Positions 25,271 to 33,197 of a stretch of 33,197 nucleotides of DNA are shown piece after piece. The stretch comes from an uncultured Bacteroidota bacterium (GTDB lineage: Bacteria; Bacteroidota; Bacteroidia; Flavobacteriales; Flavobacteriaceae). Within the stretch, counting starts at the first letter, position 1; every line of letters starts with the position of its first letter. The notes beneath the pieces were generated by a model, which was given only the letters and a program-made list of their open reading frames with translations, made no database searches and was not told the origin of the DNA. The DNA lies in NCBI GenBank assembly GCA_902561795.1, contig CACERG010000020.1, positions 1 through 33,197 on the forward strand, in the 5' to 3' direction. Made by a program: the position numbers and the translations under genes.

Positions 25271-25300
25271 CAAAATTACACTTTTTTTTTATTTGGCAAA
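25271..25300 (-). promoter_or_regulatory. Promoter of the metK operon
   Basis: TTTG (25300-25297) and TAATTTTG (25278-25271) on the minus strand, 18 bases apart, match the Bacteroidota promoter pattern. Transcription would begin near 25265, a few bases before the aptamer's first stem strand at 25260. The -7 octamer is identical to that of the pheA operon. Confidence 0.72.
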
Positions 25301-25416
25301 CATGCTTTAGTTTTTTTTTAAAAAAATGAAGAACAAAACATAATTTTTAATACATCACATAAATTATTGTTTAAAAAAAACTACTTTGCAGAAATTTTAT
25401 ATACTATCCAAGAATT

Positions 25417-26037
25417 ATGCATATTGCAATTTCTGGAAATATTGGCGCTGGAAAAACAAGTCTTACAGAACTTTTGTCTAAACATTATGGATGGGAGGCT
25501 CATTATGAGGATGTCATAGACAATCCGTATTTAGACGATTTCTATAACCATATGGAACGTTGGTCATTTAATCTTCAAATTTACTTTTTGAAGAGTCGTT
25601 TTGAGCAACTTTTAAAAATAAAAAATATTAATAATGTCATAGTTCAAGACAGAACGATCTATGAGGATGCACATATATTTGCTCCGAATCTGAAGTCAAT
25701 GGGGCTTATGAATCAAAGGGATTTTAAAAACTATCAAGAGCTTTTCGAACTTATGGAATCACAAATTCAAGGTCCTGACTTATTAATTTATCTAAGGAGT
25801 AACATTCCAAACTTGGTTAACAAAATACATAAACGCGGGCGAGAATATGAAAACTCAATCAGCATTGACTATCTAAGTAGGTTGAATGAAAGGTATGAAG
25901 CATGGACGTCTACTTACGATAAAGGTAACATAATTAAGATTGACGTGGATGAATTAGATTTTGTTGAAAACAAAGAAGATCTCAAACTTATAGTTGCAAA
26001 GGTAGACGATGAGATAAAGAAAATTAGTGCTGCCTAA
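25417..26037 (+). CDS. Deoxynucleoside kinase (deoxyadenosine/deoxyguanosine kinase family)
   Basis: Phosphorylates salvaged deoxynucleosides to dNMPs with ATP. Its 206 residues fit the family. The P-loop is GNIGAGKTS (about 7-15), the DRS-like motif reads DRTIYEDAHIFA (about 77-88), and the lid region is KIHKRGREYE (about 136-145). WSFNLQIYFLKSRFEQL (about 49-65) forms the substrate-side helix. Which base it prefers cannot be read here. It is a single gene, divergent from the metK operon and convergent with hppA. Confidence 0.92.
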   Translation: MHIAISGNIGAGKTSLTELLSKHYGWEAHYEDVIDNPYLDDFYNHMERWSFNLQIYFLKSRFEQLLKIKNINNVIVQDRTIYEDAHIFAPNLKSMGLMNQRDFKNYQELFELMESQIQGPDLLIYLRSNIPNLVNKIHKRGREYENSISIDYLSRLNERYEAWTSTYDKGNIIKIDVDELDFVENKEDLKLIVAKVDDEIKKISAA

Positions 26038-26069
26038 GTTCCCTGTAGTGAATTGTTATTTAGACTTAA

Positions 26070-28307
26070 TTATTTTTTATAATTAAAAGTTTTCCTTTTA
26101 TCAATATCAGATTTTGAAAAAACATCATCAAAACAAATTTCTGATAAACTAGTATTTGAATTTATCTCTAGATAATCAGTCATATTTTTATCACTCACAG
26201 ATATACTTGGTGCAATAACTAATGCAACAACAGACATCAATTTAAGTAAGATGTTTAATGATGGGCCTGAGGTATCTTTAAAGGGATCCCCAACTGTATC
26301 ACCGACTACCGCAGCTTTATGGGCGTCAGTACCCTTTTTACCTTCCTCTTCAATCATTTTTTTTGCATTATCCCATGCACCACCTGCATTTGACTGAAAA
26401 ATTGCCATTAGGACTCCACAAGTTGTAACACCTGCCAATAAACCTCCTAACATTTCAGCTCCGCCAAAAAATCCAACTCCGACAGGTACAATGATAGCTA
26501 AAATTCCAGGGAGCACCATTTCCTTAATCGAAGCCGTTGTTGAAATTGCAACACATTTATCATACTCTGCGATACCATCTGCAGCATTAAATATTTTTTG
26601 GTCAGCTTTTGAAGCCTTAGACATATCAGAATTATTTTTTTTCATTACTTCAAGTGCCGCTTTAAGTGCAGGAATGTCTCTAAATTGCCTTCTTACTTCC
26701 TCTATCATTGCCATCGCAGCTCTACCAACCGCATTCATTGACAATGCAGAAAAAACAAAAGGCAACATCCCACCTACTAATAGCCCAGCCATAATTTTGG
26801 GCTGAGAGACATCAATTGTGGAAATTCCAGCAGTTTTCATGTATGCGGCAAATAAAGCTAAAGCCGTCAATGCAGCAGATGCTATAGCAAACCCCTTACC
26901 AATTGCAGCTGTTGTATTACCAACAGCATCAAGTTTATCGGTTCGTTCTCGAACCTCAGGATTCAGTTCTGCCATTTCAGCAATACCCCCTGCATTGTCT
27001 GAGATAGGTCCATATGCATCGACTGCAAGCTGTATGCCTGTATTTGCAAGCATTCCAACTGCAGCAATAGCAATACCATAAAGACCTGCAAAGTAGTGTG
27101 AAACTAATATAGCTGTGGCTATTAATATAATTGGAATTGCGGTAGACATCATTCCAACACCTAGCCCTGATATAATATTTGTTGCTGCACCAGTTTCAGA
27201 CTGGTTAACAATTGATTTGACTGGTTTTGTACCTGTACCGGTATAGTACTCTGTTACTTTACCAACAGCTAACCCTGAGACTAATCCAGCGATTGTAGCA
27301 AGGAAAACCCCGATCGCACCGTGCGGAAGTCCGTCAACTGATTCTGGAATAAACGCTTTTATTAGAAAATATGAAGCAATCAGCATAAGTCCTGCTGAAC
27401 CAAACTCGCCTATATTTAGAGCTTTATGAGGAGAACCACCTTCCTTAACTCTAACAAAAAATGTTCCGACAATAGACATAATAATTCCTATTGCGGCTAG
27501 TGCCATAGGAAGATAAACAGCCCCTAATCCGTTAAAGTTTGGTGTCGAAATTAATGCCCCCAAAACCATTGTTCCAATAATTGAACCTACATATGATTCG
27601 AAAAGGTCAGCTCCCATACCTGCAACATCGCCAACATTATCTCCTACATTGTCAGCAATCGTTGCGGGGTTAAGAGGATGATCTTCTGGTATTCCTGCTT
27701 CTACTTTTCCAACAAGATCTGCTCCTACATCAGCAGCTTTAGTATAGATTCCTCCTCCTACTCTTGCAAAAAGAGCAATTGATGATGCCCCTAGAGAAAA
27801 TCCAGAAAGGACATTTAATATTTCTGTTATGTTCCAGCCTTGAGAACTGTAAAAAGCAAAAAGCCCACTCAGGCCTAAAACTCCTAATCCAACTACACCT
27901 AATCCCATAACCGCACCTCCAGCAAAAGCGACTTCCAAGGCTTTCCCTAATGATTTTTGAGCTGCATTTGTTGTTCTAACATTCGCCTTGGTTGCAACTT
28001 TCATACCAATAAATCCAGCAAGTGCAGAACAAACTGCACCAACCACAAATGAGACAGCAACCATTCCATTTGATCCAGTTTCAGATTGGCCTTTAAAAAA
28101 TAATAAAATTGCTACAGCAACAACAAAAACTGACAAAATTTTATATTCTGCCTTTAGAAAGGACATAGCTCCTTCAGCAATATTTTGTGCTATACGAGCC
28201 ATTTTTTCGTTTCCTACATCTTGTTTTGTTACCCATCTATTTTTAATAAACACAAAAATAAGTGCTATTATTCCGAAGGCGGGTAAAAATTGAATCATTA
28301 ATTCCAT
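26070..28307 (-). CDS. hppA: K+-dependent membrane-bound pyrophosphatase (Na+ or H+ pumping)
   Basis: A membrane pump that hydrolyses pyrophosphate and moves Na+ and/or H+ out of the cytoplasm. It has 745 residues and about 16 hydrophobic segments. The active-site motifs are complete: [65 protein letters not shown] and [29 protein letters not shown] has Ala and Gly at the positions that mark K+-dependent enzymes (Lys and Thr in K+-independent ones). Na+ transport is plausible beside Na+-NQR but is not proven from sequence. The protein ends in a 40-residue polar tail after the last helix ([14 protein letters not shown]...), which is beyond the usual end. Single gene. Confidence 0.95.
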   Translation of the reverse strand: MELMIQFLPAFGIIALIFVFIKNRWVTKQDVGNEKMARIAQNIAEGAMSFLKAEYKILSVFVVAVAILLFFKGQSETGSNGMVAVSFVVGAVCSALAGFIGMKVATKANVRTTNAAQKSLGKALEVAFAGGAVMGLGVVGLGVLGLSGLFAFYSSQGWNITEILNVLSGFSLGASSIALFARVGGGIYTKAADVGADLVGKVEAGIPEDHPLNPATIADNVGDNVGDVAGMGADLFESYVGSIIGTMVLGALISTPNFNGLGAVYLPMALAAIGIIMSIVGTFFVRVKEGGSPHKALNIGEFGSAGLMLIASYFLIKAFIPESVDGLPHGAIGVFLATIAGLVSGLAVGKVTEYYTGTGTKPVKSIVNQSETGAATNIISGLGVGMMSTAIPIILIATAILVSHYFAGLYGIAIAAVGMLANTGIQLAVDAYGPISDNAGGIAEMAELNPEVRERTDKLDAVGNTTAAIGKGFAIASAALTALALFAAYMKTAGISTIDVSQPKIMAGLLVGGMLPFVFSALSMNAVGRAAMAMIEEVRRQFRDIPALKAALEVMKKNNSDMSKASKADQKIFNAADGIAEYDKCVAISTTASIKEMVLPGILAIIVPVGVGFFGGAEMLGGLLAGVTTCGVLMAIFQSNAGGAWDNAKKMIEEEGKKGTDAHKAAVVGDTVGDPFKDTSGPSLNILLKLMSVVALVIAPSISVSDKNMTDYLEINSNTSLSEICFDDVFSKSDIDKRKTFNYKK

Positions 28308-28400
28308 TTAAATTGTTTTAGAAAAGTGTGCGTAAAAATAGCAAAACATTCTAGAATATGAAATCTAATTCATTTTACTCATTATACAATTTATTTGATC

Positions 28401-29384
28401 TTATTTGGTAATATACATTACTTTTTTGACTGCCTTAATTACATCTTTAAAATTCGGCAACCATTCTGCCAAAAGAACTGGGGAATATGGAGCTGGGGTG
28501 TCTGCGGTATTAATTTTTTCAATAGGTGCATCTAAATAATCAAAAACATGATTTTGAACTTGATATGTAATTTCAGTTGAAATATTTCCAAATGGCCAAG
28601 ATTCCTCTAAAATCACAAGCCTATTGGTTTTTTTGACAGATTCGAAAATAGTTTTATAATCTAAAGGACGAATCGTTCTTAAGTCAATAAGTTCAACTTG
28701 AATTCCTTCCTTCTCTAATTCATTTGCGGCTTTGATCCCTTCTTTTAGAATTTTGCCAAACGAAACTAAAGTAACATCGTCTCCTGAACGTTTTATATCA
28801 GCAACACCTATAGGTAATGTGTATTCACCATCTGGAACCTCACCCTTATCCCCATACATTTGCTCAGATTCCATGAAAATGACTGGATCATCATCCCGTA
28901 TAGCAGACTTCAAAAGTCCTTTTGCATCGTAGGGATTTGAAGGAACTATTACTTTTAGACCAGGGCAATTAGCATACCAACTTTCAAATGCTTGTGAATG
29001 AGTGGCGGCAAGCTGTCCAGCCGAAGCAGTGGGACCTCTAAAAACAATAGGACAATTGAATTGCCCTCCTGACATTTGTCTAATCTTAGCAGCATTATTA
29101 ATAATTTGATCGATCCCAACTAAAGCAAAATTAAAAGTCATATACTCTATTATAGGTCTATTACCAGTCATAGTTGATCCAACACCAATTCCAGAAAATC
29201 CTGCCTCTGAAATAGGTGTATCAATTACTCTTTTGTCTCCAAATTCATCCAACATTCCTTTTGAAGCTTTATAAGCACCATTATACTCTGCAACCTCCTC
29301 ACCCATAAGATAAATAGTTTTGTCTCTTCTCATTTCTTCGCTCATGGCCTGGGATATAGCCTCCCTAAATTGAATGGTCTTCAT
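28401..29384 (-). CDS. pdhB: Pyruvate dehydrogenase E1 component, beta subunit
   Basis: The beta subunit of the alpha2-beta2 E1 of the pyruvate dehydrogenase complex (thiamine diphosphate-dependent decarboxylation of pyruvate). Its 327 residues match PdhB. Typical segments are REAISQAMSEEMRRD (7-21), GEEVAEYNGAYKASKGM (28-44), DTPISEAGFSGIGVG (55-69), RGPTASAGQLAATHSQAFESWYANCPGLKVIVPSNPYDAKGLL and the C-terminal TADTPAPYSPVLLAEWLP. The E1 alpha and E2 genes are not adjacent. It is transcribed divergently from the bifunctional nuclease gene. A 2-oxoisovalerate dehydrogenase beta subunit is a less likely alternative. Confidence 0.94.
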   Translation of the reverse strand: MKTIQFREAISQAMSEEMRRDKTIYLMGEEVAEYNGAYKASKGMLDEFGDKRVIDTPISEAGFSGIGVGSTMTGNRPIIEYMTFNFALVGIDQIINNAAKIRQMSGGQFNCPIVFRGPTASAGQLAATHSQAFESWYANCPGLKVIVPSNPYDAKGLLKSAIRDDDPVIFMESEQMYGDKGEVPDGEYTLPIGVADIKRSGDDVTLVSFGKILKEGIKAANELEKEGIQVELIDLRTIRPLDYKTIFESVKKTNRLVILEESWPFGNISTEITYQVQNHVFDYLDAPIEKINTADTPAPYSPVLLAEWLPNFKDVIKAVKKVMYITK

Positions 29385-29405
29385 TACTTAAAATACAATT
29401 AGCTA

Positions 29406-29413
29406 CAAATTTA
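29406..29413 (-). promoter_or_regulatory. Possible -7 element for pdhB
   Basis: TAAATTTG on the minus strand, 21 bases before the pdhB ATG, matches TAnnTTTG. No TTTG is found at the expected upstream spacing, so this is a weak call. Confidence 0.3.
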
Positions 29414-29521
29414 ATCATTAATTATATATTATTTTAACTCAATAAACCATGAAATATTTCGTTTTAAGGATAATATAAGTTGATTATTACAATATTATTT
29501 ACTCAAACATAAATTAGGAAA

Positions 29522-30136
29522 ATGGATTTAATTCAAATGAAAGTTAGAGGAATTTCTTACAGTGAAACGCAAACTGGAGCTTATGCACTTATATTAAATG
29601 AAGAAAAAGGAGAAAGAAAACTCCCAATTATAATAGGAGGTTTTGAAGCTCAGTCAATAGCTATTGCACTTGAACATGAAGTTAAGCCTTCACGTCCATT
29701 AACTCATGACCTTTTTAAAAGTTTTGGTGAAAGATTTAATATCAATGTAAAACAAGTTATCATACATAAGTTAGTTGATGGTATATTTTTTTCAAGCCTT
29801 ATTTGTGAACGAGATAAAATAGAAGAAATAATTGATGCCCGAACATCTGATGCAATTGCTCTTGCCCTGCGTTTTGATGCCCCAATTTATGCCTATGATT
29901 CTATACTTAAAAAAGCAGGTTTCACCGCGGCAATATCTGAAAATTCAAAAAAGCTATCTGAGGATAAATGGGTTCAAAATTTTGTTACCGAACAAACTGG
30001 CAAAAATGAAGAAATTGGAGATCTAAAAAAACTTTCTGTAAGTAAGTTAAAATCTCTACTAACAAAACTTGTAAGTCATGAAAACTACGAAAAAGCTGCT
30101 AAGGTAAGAGATGAGCTTTCAAAACGAAAAAGTTAA
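29522..30136 (+). CDS. Bifunctional nuclease family protein with C-terminal UVR motif
   Basis: A 204-residue protein. Residues about 1-135 form a BFN (DUF151) domain, with KLPIIIGGFEAQSIAIALE (about 38-56) and ARTSDAIALALRFDAPIYAYDSIL (about 106-129). Residues about 165-200 form a UvrB/UvrC-type helical hairpin (LKSLLTKLVSHENYEKAAKVRDEL). Plant members have nuclease activity; the bacterial role is unknown and the UVR motif suggests a protein-protein contact. It is followed by thyA after 86 bases on the same strand. Confidence 0.88.
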   Translation: MDLIQMKVRGISYSETQTGAYALILNEEKGERKLPIIIGGFEAQSIAIALEHEVKPSRPLTHDLFKSFGERFNINVKQVIIHKLVDGIFFSSLICERDKIEEIIDARTSDAIALALRFDAPIYAYDSILKKAGFTAAISENSKKLSEDKWVQNFVTEQTGKNEEIGDLKKLSVSKLKSLLTKLVSHENYEKAAKVRDELSKRKS

Positions 30137-30199
30137 TTTATTTGTTAATTTTTTTTTATAACCTTTTATAGTTTAAACTTTTTTATAAATCAAATGATA

Positions 30200-30207
30200 T
30201 ACTTTTG
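30200..30207 (+). promoter_or_regulatory. Possible -7 element for thyA
   Basis: TACTTTTG fits TAnnTTTG and ends 15 bases before the thyA ATG. A TTTA lies 25 bases upstream, but there is no good TTTG at the expected spacing. Weak call. Confidence 0.3.
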
Positions 30208-30222
30208 ATTTAAAATTTATAC

Positions 30223-31047
30223 ATGAAACAATATTTAGATTTACTTAGATATGTAGAATCTAATGGTGTTAAAAAGAATGATCGAACTGGAACAGGAACT
30301 AAAAGTATATTTGGTTATCAAATGCGTTTTGATCTTTCAAAAGGATTTCCTTTAGTTACGACAAAAAAAATTCATTTGAAATCTGTAATTCATGAGCTTC
30401 TTTGGTTTTTAAAAGGCTCAACTAATATTTCCTATCTACAGGAAAATGGTGTAAGAATTTGGAACGAGTGGGCAAACGAAAAGGGAGATTTAGGCCCAAT
30501 TTATGGTCACCAATGGCGAAATTGGAATAGTGATGGTGTTGATCAAATTAATGAAGTTATAGAAACACTAAAGATAAATCCAGACTCTAGAAGAATGCTT
30601 GTTTCTGCTTGGAACCCAAGTGTTTTACCAAATCCTAATTTATCCTTTGCTGAAAATATTTCAAATCAAAAAGCAGCACTCCCTCCTTGTCACGCTTTTT
30701 TCCAATTTTATGTTTCCAACGACAGGCTTTCATGCCAATTATACCAAAGAAGTGCAGATGTTTTTTTAGGAGTACCTTTTAACATCGCCTCATACGCATT
30801 ATTAACAATGATGGTAGCTCAAGTTTGTAATTATAAACCTGGTGATTTTGTACATACCTTCGGTGATGTTCATATATATTCTAATCACGAAGAACAAGTA
30901 AAAGAACAATTATCTCGATCTCCGAAGCCACTTCCTATTATGAGATTGAATAAAAATGTAACGTCAATTTTCGAATTTACCTACAGTGATTTTAATATAA
31001 TTAACTATGATCCACATCCATTAATTCCTGGTGCTGTATCAATTTAA
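30223..31047 (+). CDS. thyA: Thymidylate synthase
   Basis: Methylates dUMP to dTMP using methylene-tetrahydrofolate, producing dihydrofolate. It has 274 residues. The family motifs are [31 protein letters not shown] at the N-terminus, [14 protein letters not shown] (about 126-139), the nucleophile Cys in [36 protein letters not shown] and GDVHIYSNH near the C-terminus. folA, which recycles its dihydrofolate product, lies downstream on the same strand, separated by one minus-strand gene whose stop overlaps that of thyA by 4 bases. Confidence 0.97.
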   Translation: MKQYLDLLRYVESNGVKKNDRTGTGTKSIFGYQMRFDLSKGFPLVTTKKIHLKSVIHELLWFLKGSTNISYLQENGVRIWNEWANEKGDLGPIYGHQWRNWNSDGVDQINEVIETLKINPDSRRMLVSAWNPSVLPNPNLSFAENISNQKAALPPCHAFFQFYVSNDRLSCQLYQRSADVFLGVPFNIASYALLTMMVAQVCNYKPGDFVHTFGDVHIYSNHEEQVKEQLSRSPKPLPIMRLNKNVTSIFEFTYSDFNIINYDPHPLIPGAVSI

Positions 31048-32081
31048 TTATTTCCCCTAAGCACATTTTCTAAGTAAAATAAATCCTCTTCAGTGTTGTA
31101 ATAATGAAATGATATTCTTATTCCTTTTCCTCTTAATACACAATGAATTTTAGATTTTTTTAAGTTTTTAAATAAATCCTTATTCCCTTCCAAAATAAAT
31201 ATGCTGCTATGTTGTTTTCTTTTTGAAACCCAAGAGCCAATTTGATTAGTTTCTGAAAGTGAATTTTTAACTTTTTCAGTTAGTACTGCTTTTTGATTCA
31301 TTAAATTTTCAAACCCTTGTTTTTCCAGTGATTGTATTGCAAAGTTTAAACTTGCAGTTGCTAAAATATTAAAATGCCCTTTAAAAATAATATCGCGTAT
31401 AACAGAAGCTTCTTTATTAATTAAGTCTAGGTACCTTTTGGATATCATCAATACTCCATTCCCAAATCCAGCTAACAACCATTTATATCCACTTGCTGCT
31501 AAAACATCAAAAGGAGACGAATCAAAGCTAAATTTATGAGCACCTAAAAATTGGGTCCCATCACCTATCAAAATTAAATTTGGGTGTTTTAACTTAAGAC
31601 TTTCAAGAAAGTTAATATCAATAAGAAGACCAGTTGAATATTGTACAATACTTAGTGCTAAAATATCAATCTGATTTTTTGAAATATAATCATCAATTTG
31701 ATCCTCTAGACCTAAATCTAACATAGGAACTTTATGAATTAAAAAGTCCTCCTCTTCAAATGCTGTAATTAAAGAAGGATAATCATTATCAATTAACAGC
31801 ACTTTTAATTTTTTTGGTAAAAAACGAATTACATGCCTGATACCTGAAGAGAAATTATTTACTACAAAAGCATTATTTAAATTAACGCTAAAAAAACGTG
31901 AAACTGTTCTATGAGCATCCTCTAAGGTCTTATATGAATTTTTCTTATAATCCTCTCCTTTTTGTAAATAATCTTTTTCATTATTGGCTCTGAATTCTAC
32001 TAATCCCTTAGACATTAATCCAACATAAGCTGTATTTAGATAAATACCTTTTGATAATAGAGGGAATATTTTAGAATACAT
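31044..32081 (-). CDS. Class V aminotransferase-fold PLP enzyme of unknown substrate
   Basis: A 345-residue protein of the class V aminotransferase (NifS/SufS/SerC) fold. The PLP aspartate is in [14 protein letters not shown] (D174), and the Schiff-base lysine is K200 in [14 protein letters not shown]. The N-terminus [17 protein letters not shown] is a substrate loop common in this group. The C-terminal [24 protein letters not shown] is typical of non-desulfurase members. It lacks the active-site cysteine context of SufS/IscS (no RxGxxC), so it is probably not a cysteine desulfurase. Substrate unknown. It stands alone on the minus strand between thyA and folA. Confidence 0.8.
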   Translation of the reverse strand: MYSKIFPLLSKGIYLNTAYVGLMSKGLVEFRANNEKDYLQKGEDYKKNSYKTLEDAHRTVSRFFSVNLNNAFVVNNFSSGIRHVIRFLPKKLKVLLIDNDYPSLITAFEEEDFLIHKVPMLDLGLEDQIDDYISKNQIDILALSIVQYSTGLLIDINFLESLKLKHPNLILIGDGTQFLGAHKFSFDSSPFDVLAASGYKWLLAGFGNGVLMISKRYLDLINKEASVIRDIIFKGHFNILATASLNFAIQSLEKQGFENLMNQKAVLTEKVKNSLSETNQIGSWVSKRKQHSSIFILEGNKDLFKNLKKSKIHCVLRGKGIRISFHYYNTEEDLFYLENVLRGNN

Positions 32082-32099
32082 TTTAGAAATAGAAAAGTG

Positions 32100-32107
32100 T
32101 ATTTTTG
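32100..32107 (+). promoter_or_regulatory. Possible -7 element for folA
   Basis: TATTTTTG fits TAnnTTTG and ends 26 bases before the folA ATG. A TTTG at the right upstream distance is missing. Weak call. Confidence 0.3.
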
Positions 32108-32133
32108 TTGCTAAAATTAATCTTTTAATAATA

Positions 32134-32643
32134 ATGATTAAAACAAATTATTCAAAAGAAATTATTTTAATAGCTGCAGTTTCAGAAAACCATGTTTTGG
32201 GAAGAGATAACAAACTTATTTGGCACATCTCGGAGGACCTGAAGCGATTTAAAAAGTTAACCAACGGACATTCCATAATTATGGGTAGAAAGACGTACGA
32301 GTCAATGCCAGCTGCTTTACCTGGAAGAAGAAACATAATTTTAACAAGGAATAAAAAATATATTGCTGAAGACGCATTTATTGCCCATTCAATTCATGAA
32401 GCACTAAAGCTCTCTAATGATGATCCATGTCCATATGTTATTGGTGGTGGTGAAATTTATTCTTTATTTCTACCTATTGCAGATAAGATTGAACTAACTC
32501 GGGTGCACAAAATTTTCGAGGGTGATGCTTTTTTTCCCGAAATTGATATGACAAAATGGATCCTACACTCATCTGAAACAAATAATTCAAGTACTGATCA
32601 ACCTTATGATTATTCATTTCTAACATATACTAAGATTAAATGA
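32134..32643 (+). CDS. folA: Dihydrofolate reductase
   Basis: Reduces dihydrofolate to tetrahydrofolate with NADPH, recycling the product of ThyA. It has 169 residues. Motifs: IILIAAVSENHVLGRDNKLIWHISEDLKRFK, where the Asp in EDLKRF fits the catalytic acid position, then IIMGRKTYESMP (about 49-60), LPGRRNIILTR (about 63-73) and the NADPH-binding PYVIGGGEIYSLFL (about 98-111). The proline usual before the catalytic acid (PxD) is replaced by Ser (HISED). The stop codon overlaps the fabD start (ATGA at 32640-32643), indicating a coupled pair. Confidence 0.96.
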   Translation: MIKTNYSKEIILIAAVSENHVLGRDNKLIWHISEDLKRFKKLTNGHSIIMGRKTYESMPAALPGRRNIILTRNKKYIAEDAFIAHSIHEALKLSNDDPCPYVIGGGEIYSLFLPIADKIELTRVHKIFEGDAFFPEIDMTKWILHSSETNNSSTDQPYDYSFLTYTKIK

Positions 32644-33197
32644 AAGCTTTTATTTTTCCAGGTCAAGGATCACAGTTTCCAGGTATGGGAAAGAAACTTT
32701 ATGAAAATTCTAAAAAAGCCAAAAAACGCTTCGAACAGGCTAATGAAATCCTTGGATTTAACATTCAAGAAATCATGTTTGGAGAAGATGCTGAAAAATT
32801 AAAAGCGACAAAAGTAACTCAACCTAGTATTTTTATTTACTCCTTTATTTTAAGTGAAGTAATGGATGACCATTCCACTGCTGAAATGGTTGCTGGTCAC
32901 TCTTTAGGAGAGTTTTCAGCATTAGTTGCCGCAGGAGTTCTGTCTTATGAGGATGGTTTAAATCTAGTGAAAGAAAGGGCTTTGGCAATGCAGGAGGCTT
33001 GTGATCAAACTCAAGGAACAATGGCAGCCATTTTGGGTTTAGATGATAAAATAGTAGAATCTATCTGTAATGAAATATCAGGTGTAGTAGGTCCTGCAAA
33101 TTATAATTGTCCCGGACAGTTGGTAATTTCAGGTGCCAGAAATCAAATAAAAGAAGCGTGTGATAAATTAACAAACGCTGGTGCAAGAAGAGCAATT
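32640..33197 (+). CDS. fabD: Malonyl-CoA:ACP transacylase, N-terminal part (truncated by window end)
   Basis: The first 186 codons of FabD, which loads malonyl groups onto acyl carrier protein for fatty acid synthesis. It runs off the window end. It begins MKAFIFPGQGSQFPGMGKKL, the usual GQGSQ motif, and contains the nucleophile serine in GHSLGEFSALVAAG (about 84-97) and the family's TQPSIF stretch just before it. AANYNCPGQ-like (GPANYNCPGQLVISG, about 142-156) is also standard. Its ATG overlaps the folA stop by 4 bases. Confidence 0.95.
   Translation, partial: MKAFIFPGQGSQFPGMGKKLYENSKKAKKRFEQANEILGFNIQEIMFGEDAEKLKATKVTQPSIFIYSFILSEVMDDHSTAEMVAGHSLGEFSALVAAGVLSYEDGLNLVKERALAMQEACDQTQGTMAAILGLDDKIVESICNEISGVVGPANYNCPGQLVISGARNQIKEACDKLTNAGARRAI

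Noticed and set aside
25301-25310. CTAAAGCATG on the minus strand as a second copy of the riboswitch GCTAAAG strand
   Set aside because: It lies upstream of the predicted metK promoter, so it would not be in the transcript, and no second P1 stem is found.
25320-25416. Promoter for the deoxynucleoside kinase gene (CTACTTTG near 25381)
   Set aside because: One base is missing from TAnnTTTG and there is no TTTG at the right spacing.
26491-28293. Long open frames antisense to hppA
   Set aside because: They mirror the Ala/Gly-rich codons of hppA, show no family motifs, and have no independent start signals.

Overview
The window looks like a chromosomal segment of a marine member of the Bacteroidota, most likely class Flavobacteriia. 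It is strongly AT-rich, genes are tightly packed, and Shine-Dalgarno sequences are generally absent. Several promoters fit the Bacteroidota pattern TTTG-N17-19-TAnnTTTG. Marker genes point the same way: a type IX secretion plug protein (DUF5103), gliding protein GldA, a DAHP synthase fused to chorismate mutase, and a complete Na+-NQR set next to a K+-dependent membrane pyrophosphatase. All genes are core housekeeping. I see no phage, insertion sequence, CRISPR, tRNA or rRNA.

Layout. 1-1192: 3' part of an M16 peptidase gene. 1238-7128 (minus): nqrABCDEF, with nqrE broken by a one-base frameshift. 7296-10660 (plus): T9SS plug protein, apaG, pruA. 10679-11296 (minus): rsmG. 11363-14644 (plus): fatty-acid desaturase, aspartate aminotransferase, threonylcarbamoyl-AMP synthase. 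14637-19173 (minus): pheA, aminotransferase, tyrA, DAHP synthase/chorismate mutase and a small membrane protein, forming a Phe/Tyr operon. 19389-21178 (plus): EamA transporter and gldA. 21229-25159 (minus): metK, metY, metX, osmC. 25417-26037 (plus): deoxynucleoside kinase. 26070-28307 (minus): hppA. 28401-29384 (minus): pdhB. 29522-31047 (plus): bifunctional nuclease and thyA. 31044-32081 (minus): class V PLP enzyme. 32134 to the end (plus): folA and the 5' part of fabD.

The most interesting content is two cis-regulatory RNAs controlling amino-acid operons. (1) Between the promoter and start of pheA lies a complete attenuator: a 21-residue leader peptide with seven Tyr and one Phe codons, a 7-base antiterminator pairing, and a 10-bp terminator hairpin whose U tract ends three bases before the pheA start codon. 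(2) Upstream of metK lies an aptamer matching the SAM-II (or related SAM-V) riboswitch core. It is followed by mutually exclusive hairpins that could relay SAM binding to the metK start. Both leaders are transcribed from promoters with the same -7 octamer, TAATTTTG.

No gene-free stretch exceeds 300 bases. The longest are 25160-25416 (257 bases: SAM riboswitch, metK promoter and the unassigned dnk upstream region), 19174-19388 (215 bases: attenuator and promoter) and 7129-7295 (167 bases: nqr promoter and a possible plug-gene promoter).
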